This document shows, one piece after another, positions 50,798 to 60,710 of a DNA stretch of 64,000 bases. The stretch is from Pyricularia pennisetigena (taxonomy: Eukaryota > Ascomycota > Sordariomycetes > Magnaporthales > Pyriculariaceae): positions 7,006,641 to 7,070,640 of the forward strand of contig NC_043742.1 of NCBI RefSeq assembly GCF_004337985.1, written 5' to 3'. Position 1 is the stretch's first letter, and every line of letters begins with the position of its first letter. The position numbers and the translations under genes are program-made. The notes under the pieces are model-generated. The model was not told where the DNA came from, searched no databases, and was given only the letters and a program-made list of their open reading frames with translations.

Positions 50798-52479
50798 ATG
50801 TCATTGCATGACTCCATTCACGACGAACAAGGCTTTCAGCTCGATCCGCAAGGCAATGATTTGATCACAAACAGCGACGACACTCTTGTTGATCAAGATG
50901 GTACCAATGCCCCCCTACTGCCTACCATGATTACATTCCCATCAGCCGCCAACCGTGATCCCCCACTTGTTTGGCAACAAGGGTCCGGACCCCGATTGAA
51001 CCATCAGCCTAGACGACAAACCCCTAGAGACTGTACACACTCAACCGTCGTGCGCTTCCATGATGACAACTTTGTCTGCCCAAACTGCCTTTGTGAGCCG
51101 ATCGAGGGTTATGTCTATCACTGTGTCGAGGATCTTGAGATCAGGTTGAACAACGCAATTCTTGAGAACAACTTTGTCGCTTGGGATGAATTTGGAAAAG
51201 GACTCGCCAAGCTTGTCAAGCCACCCACGCGAGGCCCGGACCGAAGAGCAACTGCAGACAGAGAAACCATCCTCGCAGAGATGACGGCAGAGCAGAGGGC
51301 CAGTTATACTGAGGAACAAATTGAGAAGCTCGTTGCCCAGCGCAAGCAGGCCCTTGTGGCAGCCAGGGCTTCGGCAGCACAGGGTGGAAATTCTTCAGAT
51401 AGGCCTTGGGTATTATCACCAAGGCAAGAGTGCGATATGGAGTTCTGTCACGCCTGTCGTCCCTATTTTGCTGAAAGGAGCTACCTGAGTCTGAATGGTA
51501 TTGTCAATGGAGACGTGCCGGCTACTGCAGCACTGGGGTTTGGCTTTCATGCGTATTCCTCTCGCCCTTTATATAACCCAAAGGTCGCCAGGAATCTTGG
51601 TCTTCGACGCCCTCCTGAACCCTTTCCAGCCAGCCATACCCAGTTCAGTCTTATGGACCTAATCGAGTCACATGTGAACCAGCTCAATACATACCCACCA
51701 CCTCATCAGACCTTTGACTTTCAACACAGCCATGCAATGGGATTCCCTCTCACCCCCTTTGCCAGTGGAAGTTATGAGCCTAAGGCTGGTAGCGGTTTCT
51801 TTGGTTGCGAGGTAACCAGGCCGCCATGGACCCCTCCGCCAACTCCGCATTCAGTCGAATCCAACGACCAATATAAATCTATTGGCAGCAGTAACATCAT
51901 TTCCCACGGCGGCCGAAGGTAAGCCAGCCCAATCTATAGATGTACCTGTCCGTCTCGAGTATTGTCGCAATACTGCTCGGTTACTCTGCTAAGCGGCGTA
52001 TGCTTTCTCTTCATAGTCCTTTTTCCATCAAGGGCAACTCATTTGTGCGACAGCAACTTTTCCAGACCGTACCAGGTGGCATCGCCCACAGCTCCGCCGA
52101 TGACCTGAACGAAAAGATACCACGGAGCTTGCCGGCTTGTATTTTCAAACAAGGTCAGCTCAAGTATATGACGGAGGAAGCCTGTGACGTAGGTCTCGGG
52201 CTGCCTTTCAACAGAGAGGAATACGACTCTGCCTGCTCAACAATGCTGCCCCCGCCGGATTCCGAGGAAGTATTTGGACTCAGCGACGGTGATGTCAGGC
52301 CTGTTAGCACCATGACTGTAAAAGATCATGGCATTGCTCGCGACTTGCGCCCAAAGACGAGGATGGAGTGCATAGAGGAGGAAGAGGGACAATTTGGCGA
52401 GAGCCCTCTCCAAGTAATGGATGGAATCGCACTCACAGAGGAGGCGGTACAGGCTGGAACCCCGGACATTGTTATTTGA
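50798..52479 (+). CDS. conserved-looking hypothetical protein with paired CxxC motifs
   Basis: I do not recognise this family. Exon 1 is 50798-51918 and exon 2 is 52017-52479, giving 527 residues from the ATG at 50798; the frame continues upstream to another ATG at 50660, but MSLHDSIHDEQGF looks the more natural start. A Cys cluster FVCPNCLCEP (C94, C97, C99) and a second, ECDMEFCHACRPYF (C212, C217, C220), could form one zinc ribbon split by a charged helical insert (TILAEMTAEQRASYTEEQIE, about 157-176). The C-terminal third is acidic with short conserved-looking blocks (RTRMECIEEEEGQF-like segment). The intron is 98 nt, GTAAGC...ATAG with a GCTAAG branch site. Function is unknown. Confidence 0.75.
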
Positions 52480-52827
52480 CCAAAGTCCCCCGAGGATCGT
52501 TCAGTTAATGTATCGTTATTGTTTGCTGATGAATGGTAACACCTAATAAGTCTGCCAGAGGAAAAAAAAGGGAGGGTATCGTTGAATTACTAAAGCAAGA
52601 GGGGGAATCCGTTCGATGTCGGCATTTCATGTGATTAGAGATAGTAAAGTACCCAAAAAGCCACTACTCATGACTTGATTGATACAAAAAAAGAGGATGC
52701 AAGATGACGTAAATGACGTGGCTGACAAGTCAGTAGAAGCATCGACTTGTCGAGGATGAGCCTGTTCTGGAGTCATTACAGTCAAGGGGCATGGGGGACC
52801 AAGGAGTACGACAACGAGCCAATGCTC
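52480..52827. other. convergent intergenic region
   Basis: 348 bases containing two facing 3' ends. Nothing else is visible. Confidence 0.5.
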
Positions 52828-53464
52828 TCAATCCAGGTCCATCTGGGTCCAGTTTGGATCGTCCTTTGGCCGCCACGGCTTGATACCGAGCGGGTTCTTC
52901 TGCCGGCTTTGCACTGCTCGTGATATTATCTTGCTCGTCTCCCTACTGGTCATAGAGTCCTTGAAGTCTTTGACGTCCTTTACTCCGGATGCCATTGACT
53001 GCTGCAGAGCCGGAAAGAGCTCCGCAGCTATTGAGACAAAGTTTGGTCAGTACGATTGACAACGGACCGATTAAAATGACTTGACACTCCAAAACAAAAC
53101 TCACGATTGGCAATATTTTCCGTGGCAGGGGCAATCATTCGTGGTATTGTAGCTCGAAGGCGACGTAGCTGATGACTCGGCTGGTTAGATTTGAATTCAT
53201 CCACTTTGTAAGATGTAAATAAATGGTGGGTGGATAAGCATCAGGATGCCGACCATCGAGAGGAGACTCGAAGTATGATGGGTCATGCCCGGATTGGGCA
53301 TAGAAACTTGGGAGCACCTCTTTTCCACTTGCCTGAAGATGAAGCTCATGCAGGTGCTTGAGGCTCGCCTCATACTTGGTCTCGTCCCACGTGTCGTCGC
53401 CGGCGGACACAGGAGCCGCGGTGGGGGCACCATTTGGCCTTGCAAGTTGAGGGTTGGATGCCAT
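52828..53464 (-). CDS. small conserved-looking protein of unknown function
   Basis: Three minus-strand exons (53464-53333, 53168-53105, 53027-52828) give 131 residues. I do not recognise the family. After a Pro/Ala-rich start, WDETKYEASLKHLHELHLQ continues across the intron into LRRLRATIPRMIAPATENIA, a likely amphipathic helix. A second helical part (ELFPALQQSMASGVKDVKDF) is followed by a basic, Trp-containing tail (LGIKPWRPKDDPNWTQMDLD). Intron 1 needs a GC donor: CAG then GCAAGT, an otherwise perfect donor consensus. Intron 2 uses GTGAGT. A small subunit of a larger complex is plausible but unproven. Confidence 0.78.
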
Positions 53465-55304
53465 GACCTCCAAAGCCACAGCACACAGGCTTGTGTCAAT
53501 CAAACTAACAGGTACGTATATGAATAGAATTAAAAAAAAAAAAAAAAAAAGGATGGTGTGAAGAAGCCCCTTTGATTGATCCACAACCCCTGGTAGTTGC
53601 AAAAAAAGTAACTAGACCAGCAAACTCGCGCCAAAACTCGGTAGTGAAATTCCGACAGGCGTGTCAGGGTTGTACAAAGTACAAACCAAGAGATAAAATG
53701 AAATAAAAATAAAAAGATAAAGCAACCAACAAATCAAACTGCCGCCTCGTGCTTGCTGTGGAGAGGCTTGAGCGCCGAATTTTGTAACTACCGGATGAAG
53801 GTAGGGGACTGACCAGGACACAGGATTTATTCTTCTGCTGCTTATATTTACGTTTTATTCTGGTCGCGGCTTGTTCGCTGAGTCGATCAGGATTTACCCA
53901 GTTTTAAGATGGTGTGCCGCAAAGTAAAGTGCAAAGCAAACCAGGACCAAGTGCTGGCTTGTACTCAGTTTACCCGGGCAACTACAGTTTGGCAGTTCGA
54001 CTAACCAAAGAGGTGGTGGATTTTGTTGGTTGACAAAGTTCCCTGTTAAGTTAGGGTGAAGAGAGAATGAGTAAGAGGCATGGCGCAGCCAACAGAAACA
54101 AAGCAAAGTAAAAATAAAAATAAAAAGAGAACAAGCCACAGGCTTTTCATGTGTGCATTGTAGTTGGCACTTGAACTGTACCTGAGACCGCAAATCCAGG
54201 CAGTGGAGGCAAGGCAAGCAGGCTTGGCTAGGATGTCACGCTAAACAATGGATCTGTGCTGTAATCCCTGTCCCAGGCCCGCGTCCACCATGCTCACAAA
54301 GAAGAAGTTGGTCCCTGTCTACGCGCACCAAGCGTTGGGCCCCGCTATAATGAAAAGTCAACCAGTCAACCAATGAGTTGCGTCCGACAACCTGCTGCCC
54401 GCCACGGTTTAAGGTGGGAAGGAACATTGCAAGGCATGCAGCGTGCTGCAGCAGCACCCAGCAGCAAGCAAGCAGCCGCAGAAACAAAAACACCCGTTTA
54501 AAAAAAAATAAAAAATTCAAATCTGGGAGGTTTTCTGTTCTTACACCCTTCAACCCGTTAAAACTCTTTCCGTCGCCGATCCCGTGTAATTCTCTTTCAT
54601 TCACCGTGTCCCGACCGAACTGCAAAATCGGGTCCTTGGCTTCTTGTTCCTGATCAATTCCATCGGCAAATTCTTGTTATCGCCCTGGACAAGTCAAGAA
54701 ATACGAGGCCAATCAGTCTGGCGGTTGTGGGCGACCAAACAAAAAAAAAATATCCACTGTCCTGCCAGTCCTGACAAGTTCCATACTCGATAACCTGCCA
54801 GGTTACTGAATCTAAAACCCGTCACTCATTATACCACCCCATTTACACAAACAAGCAATCAAGAAGTTCGTCAAATCAATCTGCCATTTTTGGTGTGTTT
54901 GAAACCTCTTGAGTCGTAGCGCGTCCACCAACCGCGATTTGTTCTTGGGTTTAGTCGCTCTTTCCTGTACCTTAACCGATTTACCTGGTACCTGAGGTAC
55001 CTTTTGGGGCCCAGCTTCGCCAGACCAAGTCTTGTCCGCACTGTCCACTCGCGAGCTGCTTGGTCTACCATTTACCACCATCAACAACCCGCCCACCATT
55101 TTGGCCTGGTTGCCATTTACCCTTTCATCAAACACCCCTAAGCTTCCTCAGCAGCAGCAACTTCGTCGAGAAGTTGCTGTCGCTGTGGCCAACATCGCCA
55201 CAACGGATCGAGTACTTTATTACCAGCAGGCGGCGCCTCCGTCACCAGCTCCATCGACCTCAGGCCATATCCCAGCCCAGCAACAGCTGGCACCCCAGGC
55301 CTCG
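53465..55304. promoter_or_regulatory. divergent intergenic region
   Basis: 1.84 kb between divergent genes. An A19 run is at 53532-53550, just upstream of the 131-residue gene. The last several hundred bases before 55305 appear to lack any ATG on the plus strand, consistent with a long leader. No other gene is visible. Confidence 0.45.
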
Positions 55305-56246
55305 ATGAACGACCCAAACATGTCGGCCGTGCCTCCTCCAATGGTGGCGCCAATGGTCTCGAGTGCGGCTTCACAACAGCCCGTTTCGAGCTGGAGCACT
55401 CCAGCACAACCGAACCAGGCGCCCTCACAACAAGGTCCCCCTCAACATGCGGCACACAACCCGCCGCCTCCCCCGCCGCCGGCAACCACTCCCGTCGCGA
55501 AGACGCGGGGCCCGAACGCGACTCCCTCCACTGCTAGATCCATTGCCCAGTCGCCCGCTCCAACCCTTCAGCCACCACCCGAGGGAATCTACAGGTCCTT
55601 TGAAGACCTGCTCTCAGCCGTCCAACAATTCTCCAAAGAGCAGGGCTACGGCGTAGTCAAGCTACGCGCCTCCAACTATCGCGACGGAAAGCCTACCCGC
55701 TACGACCTGGTCTGCGATCGTGGAGGTGTTAAATATTCTAGTACCGCCAAGAAACGGAATCCCTCGACGCGTAAAGTTGATTGTCCGTGGCGCGCCAAGG
55801 CTGTCTGCGAGGTGCAGCTAAGCAACCAGTGGCGGTTTGCCGTGCAGGAAGCGCGGCACAATCACGAGCCTCGAATGCCCGCCGTTCTACCTGGTCAAGA
55901 AAACACGCCAATTGCACAGACTCTGCGCACCTTGGCCAACAAGATCGACCGTCTCAGCCATGACGTCTCTCAGGGTTTCGGGAGCATCCAGTCTAGGATG
56001 GACAACCTTGAGAAGCGTATGGAGAATCTCGAGCAGAACCAGGCCAATCGAAACATGATGAGCGCCATGGGTAACCCGCCTCTGGACAGTCGTCTTACCG
56101 GCATGGACACGAGTCGAATGAACAACATGGATGCCCGTGTGGGTGCTTTGGAGAGAGCCAACATGATGGATCGTACAAATGGTATGGACCATATGGGTGG
56201 CATGGACGACGTCGAGGCCAGGCTCTTGTCAACCTCGGTCATGTAG
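55305..56246 (+). CDS. FAR1-type (WRKY/GCM1 zinc fold) DNA-binding-domain protein
   Basis: Single exon of 313 residues from the first ATG (55305). The frame is open for 270 bases upstream and coding-like near its end (Gln/Pro/Ala-rich), so an upstream exon or non-ATG start is possible. Residues 1-95 are Pro/Gln/Ala-rich. The FAR1 domain covers about 98-195: FEDLLSAVQQFSKEQGYGVV, then YDLVCDRGG, KVDCPWRAKAV and EARHNHEP, giving a C-C-H-H zinc site. This fold is related to Mutator-like transposases. A coiled coil follows (LANKIDRLSHDV and MDNLEKRMENLEQNQ). The Met/Asn/Asp-rich tail has repeated M-D/N units. It is probably a domesticated DNA-binding protein; the target is unknown. Confidence 0.82.
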   Translation: MNDPNMSAVPPPMVAPMVSSAASQQPVSSWSTPAQPNQAPSQQGPPQHAAHNPPPPPPPATTPVAKTRGPNATPSTARSIAQSPAPTLQPPPEGIYRSFEDLLSAVQQFSKEQGYGVVKLRASNYRDGKPTRYDLVCDRGGVKYSSTAKKRNPSTRKVDCPWRAKAVCEVQLSNQWRFAVQEARHNHEPRMPAVLPGQENTPIAQTLRTLANKIDRLSHDVSQGFGSIQSRMDNLEKRMENLEQNQANRNMMSAMGNPPLDSRLTGMDTSRMNNMDARVGALERANMMDRTNGMDHMGGMDDVEARLLSTSVM

Positions 56247-57540
56247 GCAAACAACCAGGACGACAAGCCGCTCTGATTGTCCAGCACGGGCCAGTGACGA
56301 GATAATACGCCTTCACACTGATCCCCGCAGTCACGACCGGTCTCGTCGAACGGGATGAGCAAACGGGCAATCATGATGAGCTTGTTTCCCATCAGCCAAT
56401 CTCATCATCTGAGGGAACAGCCCCGGGCGAGCCCGAAGAGTTTTCAGCAGAGTTGTGGACATGGGAAAACTTCTCGCTCACCCTCAATCGCGCTCCTTGG
56501 ACACCAAGAAGAAAAACAACGGCCACTTCTATTGGCCCACGACCAAAACACGAACACAAATGGACACGACGGTGGCATGAATAACTTATTTTCAATGGGT
56601 AGTTTGTATTGGTACTTGGCAATCAGCAGTGTAGACTGCTTCTGCCCCTGTTTTATGGGATCGGGTTACACTGACGGCGTTAATGGGTCGGATTTCTTTC
56701 CAACAAAAACAAACAAGATCATCTTGTTCTTTATGGCCCATCGGTTTATGGGCATCGGTTTTTCGTTTCTCATTCTTCTCGAATTCTTCCCGGGAAGCAG
56801 TTACAGCCCGGACGGTATGGCATATCTCATGTCATCTATAGCTCTTCAAACTTGCCTACACCCGGAATATTTGGCGGTTGTGATGGAATTCTGGGGTATT
56901 TCTTTGATGCCCAGGCGGTCGACTATGTAGAAAGCACAGTGTCAAGTTGATATTGAGGCTTGGTGGAAGTGGAGGAGAAGGGGTTTGACAGATTTAGATT
57001 CGCATGCTTTCGGGACGCTTCTGCAATTAACAGACGCGTATATTGCACCACCACCACCACCACCACCCGCAACAGGTACAATGTATATGATGATGGCTGC
57101 TTGCCAACAATCCGAACAAATCCGGCAACATTTGTGCCGAGCCATAAGAGCCGATACGTACCCACGTTATACTAGCATTCTCAGTGAACTGATGTGTCAT
57201 AGACAATTTATGCACGACGTCCAGCTCAAGTGAAGCTACAGCAAATCCATTCGCGTATGAAATGCCTTGCATGTAATGTCACCTGACTAACGGGATGCCA
57301 CTAAGCTCAAGCCGAATTGCGGCGGGGTTCCATGGAGGAACTTATTTACTGCTTGCCATTGGTCCACAGCTCATTCGGTAGCTTAGGTAATCGCTCCAAA
57401 GCGAATTGCCCCACAATTGGGCCCTACAGCGCACACTTGCGAGAAAAGTTGCAGTTGTATCTCCAAATCATCTCAGCCAAAAAAAGTCGGTCGACAATCC
57501 AGAAACAACACCCGCCGTTGTGACGACAAAATCCGCCAAA
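56247..57540. other. intergenic region FAR1-domain gene / RPL34
   Basis: 1.3 kb with no supported gene. A short CCA repeat lies at 57048-57067. The right part must contain the RPL34 promoter. Confidence 0.45.
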
Positions 57541-58447
57541 ATGCCCAACAACCGCGTTACCTACCGCCGCCGCAACCCGTGAGTCTTTTTTCTACACCGA
57601 ATCACACGATCGAGCGAAATGTGCTCTGGACCGCAAGGCGCCGCTGCCCCACGGATGCTCTCCTAGAAACAGGGCCCGATTCGAGGATTGGGGAGCCTCC
57701 AGGAGGGCAGTATGGCGATCTTGCGGACGACAGAGCTCATGGTGGAAGGCCGATTTTTCTTCTTGGGTTGAATAAAGGCAGGGTTGCTGACGGAGGAATC
57801 ATGATTGCAGCTACAACACGTCGTCCAACCGGACACGTCTTATCAAGACCCCCGGCGGCGACCTCCGTGTCCTTCACATCAAGAAGCGTGGCACTGCTCC
57901 CAAGTGCGGTGACTGTGGCGTCAAGCTCCCGGGTGTAAGTACAACATGAACCACGACCGATTTCCGGAAGCGAACGCTAGGAGCGATTGTCGAGTGAGGA
58001 AGGCTGTTAGCAGGAGGAACTCGGAACCTGGCCATGGAAAGAGGAAGTGCTTTCAATATCGAGATGTGGATGGTCCTCCATTGGAATTGTCGCTCGCCTT
58101 TCGAGGCAGCTCTGCAATAAAGATTCAGCATGAACGATGGCAAAATAGGCATGGAGGCTGACGGGAACCGGGGCCGGGCCGATTCATTGGCGACAATCCG
58201 AGACGGCGATTCGATGTCGACTACAAGTTGCTGACATTTGCGTTTGCCATTTACACAGGTCCCTGCTCTGAGGCCCCGCGAGTACGCCCAGATCTCCAAG
58301 CCCAAGAAGACTGTCCAGCGCGCGTACGGTGGCTCAAGATGCGGTAACTGCGTCCGTGACAGGGTCGTCCGTGCTTTCTTGATCGAGGAGCAGAAGATTG
58401 TCAAGAAGGTGCTCAAGGAGCAGACCCAGGGCGAGAAGAAGAAATAG
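57541..58447 (+). CDS. RPL34: 60S ribosomal protein L34 (eL34)
   Basis: A eukaryote/archaeal-specific large-subunit protein. Three exons (57541-57578, 57811-57934, 58259-58447) give 116 residues. It begins [20 protein letters not shown], has the zinc-ribbon half CGDCG before intron 2 and the other half [18 protein letters not shown] after it, and ends EKKK. Intron 1 (232 nt) and intron 2 (324 nt) are longer than most here, as is common for ribosomal protein genes. I looked for C/D-box snoRNA signals in both and found none convincing. Confidence 0.97.
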
Positions 58448-59385
58448 ACGGATTGCCATGTCTTGTGACGAACGACGACTTTTTTCTACGGCTCCGGATT
58501 GGTTTGGTCTTTCGGCGTGCTTCCTCTTTTTTTTTTTATTTTCTCTCACAGCAAAGAGAGTGAGGAAAACGGATGGGAACGGATCTCTTTATCGGAACTC
58601 GGCTACTGCAACATTGTTTTGGTGTTCACGTCTTTTTGGGGGAAATGCAAAACAAAAAAAGGCGTTCTTGTCTGCATGATAGAGAAGACCAAAATCATCA
58701 CAGCCGTGCAACCCCTCACAACAAGGCCAATATGCAGGCCGAACGTCCATAATGTCGAGTTTCGACAGCGTCCGGCTTCTGAGAGAGCTGGAGATTTGTG
58801 AACAATTGAGGGCTTCGCGACACATTGGTGTCTTGATGTTTCTACCGGAAACGAAATAAGAATGAAGTCCGAAAATGATTGAACAACCGTGAGCGCCAAC
58901 ATGATTTGAGCTGGAAATCGAACGTATACCGGACTGCATTGCATGTATAAGCGTCGCCTCCAGCTCGAGTTCTACATTTCCCATTCAATCCACGCATGGA
59001 ACTCGATAAAATGTATGGCGGTACCTAAGTACTGAAGTCCCACTGTTGTGGCTGTTGTGGGTCTTATCGATTCGAGATTCTTTCCAAATGCTAGGCATTC
59101 CGCATTATCACGTTCTGACGTGATGGACAACTGAACCTCCCCAAGCCTACAAGCCTGAAGTAATTAGTTCCCTTGCCTTGCTTGCCAACTACATCAACTT
59201 ACCTGGTAGGCGGGTTCAGAGCTTTCCGTGTACCAAATATACCCTAATAACTGCAGGCCATGAGCCGGTGCTTTTGATTGGAAACCCGACCCGACCTGTT
59301 TAAATCTGCCTAGGCATATCAGCGAGGCACAGCGACCACTGCGCAACACCGTCCACGCGAAGGGGATAAAACTTAGATTGCCAAA
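58448..59385. other. intergenic region RPL34 / NDUFAF3-like
   Basis: 938 bases with no supported gene. The T-rich start probably holds the RPL34 3' end. Confidence 0.5.
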
Positions 59386-60165
59386 ATGTGCCAAACCCTC
59401 CGCAACACTGCCAGGCGCCTTGCGCCGGTGCGATCATGGCAACATCTATCACGCGCCTTGAGCACGTCTACACCACAAGCGTCGATATCCACAAGCATCC
59501 CCCAAAGGACATTGCGAACAGCGAGATGGACACAGGACCTGAGCACGCCTAGCAGGATACCAAGCACACATCCCTCAGCAGGGCAAGCGTCGAGAATGCT
59601 ACACACGACGGCACCAAGACCCGCGCGCGTGTCGCAGCAGCATCAGCGAGGAGCACAACCGCCAGAAGAACGTGAGGCGGGCACCGGGGGCACCGACATG
59701 GGCAGCCTCGACGTGCTGGCCGACGCGCCGGAGCCCGAGTTTTCCATCTCGGCGTGTCTGGCCGACGGCTTCCGGCTCGCCAACGGCACCACGGTACGCG
59801 ACTCGGGGCTCCTGCTGGTCGACGGCGAGGCCTTTTCCTGGCGGCCGTGGGGCGACCAGGCGCCGTCGTCGCCGAACCTGAAGCTCGTCAACGCCAAGGG
59901 TCAGTGGGAGCTTCCCAACCCCGAGGAGGCGCTGGCGGTGCTGGGTCTCGTCTGGCCGAGGCCCGACCTGCTACTGCTGGGCCTGGGTGCCGAGATGCGG
60001 CCGCTTTGTCCCGCGACGAGGAAGTTTATCACCGCGCTGGGCATCAGGGTCGAGGTGCTGGACACGAGGAACGCCGCTGCGCAGTTCAACCTGCTGGCTA
60101 CTGAGAGGGGCACCAGGGATGTTGCTGCCGCGCTCATCCCGGCTGGGTTTGGGCGTGGTGTCTGA
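59386..60165 (+). CDS. NDUFAF3: mitochondrial complex I assembly factor, NDUFAF3-like (Mth938 domain)
   Basis: In animals, NDUFAF3 joins an early membrane-arm assembly intermediate of NADH dehydrogenase. Single exon, 259 residues. Residues 1 to about 115 are rich in Arg, Ser and Thr with almost no acidic residues until PEEREAG, consistent with a long mitochondrial presequence. The domain starts near FSISACLADGFRLANGTTV, continues SGLLLVDGEAFSWRPWG, LLLLGLGAEMRPL and ITALGIRVEVLDTRNAAAQF, and ends VAAALIPAGF. These are the conserved blocks of the DUF498 family. The GC content is high in the domain part. Confidence 0.88.
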   Translation: MCQTLRNTARRLAPVRSWQHLSRALSTSTPQASISTSIPQRTLRTARWTQDLSTPSRIPSTHPSAGQASRMLHTTAPRPARVSQQHQRGAQPPEEREAGTGGTDMGSLDVLADAPEPEFSISACLADGFRLANGTTVRDSGLLLVDGEAFSWRPWGDQAPSSPNLKLVNAKGQWELPNPEEALAVLGLVWPRPDLLLLGLGAEMRPLCPATRKFITALGIRVEVLDTRNAAAQFNLLATERGTRDVAAALIPAGFGRGV

Positions 60166-60710
60166 AATGTATCAGAAACATAAAAAGAAAGAGGGTGGGT
60201 AGTGGTGTGGTGTGGTGAGAGGAGGCCACGATGTAGAACGGCGCAGTGTTAACAGAGAGGAGAATTAAGGACTGCATTGTACAATATAATTGTCTGTACT
60301 GATGGCAACGCATGAAGCTGCGCGCAATATAATGACTCAAAGTACCGATCGCGCCCCGATGGATTACAGCTTACGAATGACGGCCTCTCACATGATGTGC
60401 GCTTTAGACATACCTGAGCTACATGAGATACTTTTAGGGTCCGGTAAATGTCGCACGTACTGGAGGCCCTGGTCACGGATGACAAGCGTTTGAATCCCAT
60501 CAAGACGTCAAACCCTCTATTTCCTAGCAATGTATTCCCTACGCTCCATCCAATGCAAAAATGGGTATATAACAAGTACCTTACTTGGATTGATATTTCC
60601 GCCAGTCAACAGGCCGAATGCTGAGAGAAAAAAAAAAAAGAAAAAAAAAAAAAAAAAAAGGCCGGTAAAATCTCCAGTTGAGCGAGGGCACTGCAACGCC
60701 GCGCAAACAG
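60166..60710. other. convergent intergenic region
   Basis: 545 bases with two facing 3' ends and an interrupted A-rich tract at about 60628-60659. No gene is visible. Confidence 0.5.

Noticed and set aside
57579..58258. snoRNA hosted in RPL34 introns
   Set aside because: No C box (RTGATGA) with a matching D box (CTGA) and terminal stem was found by eye in either intron.
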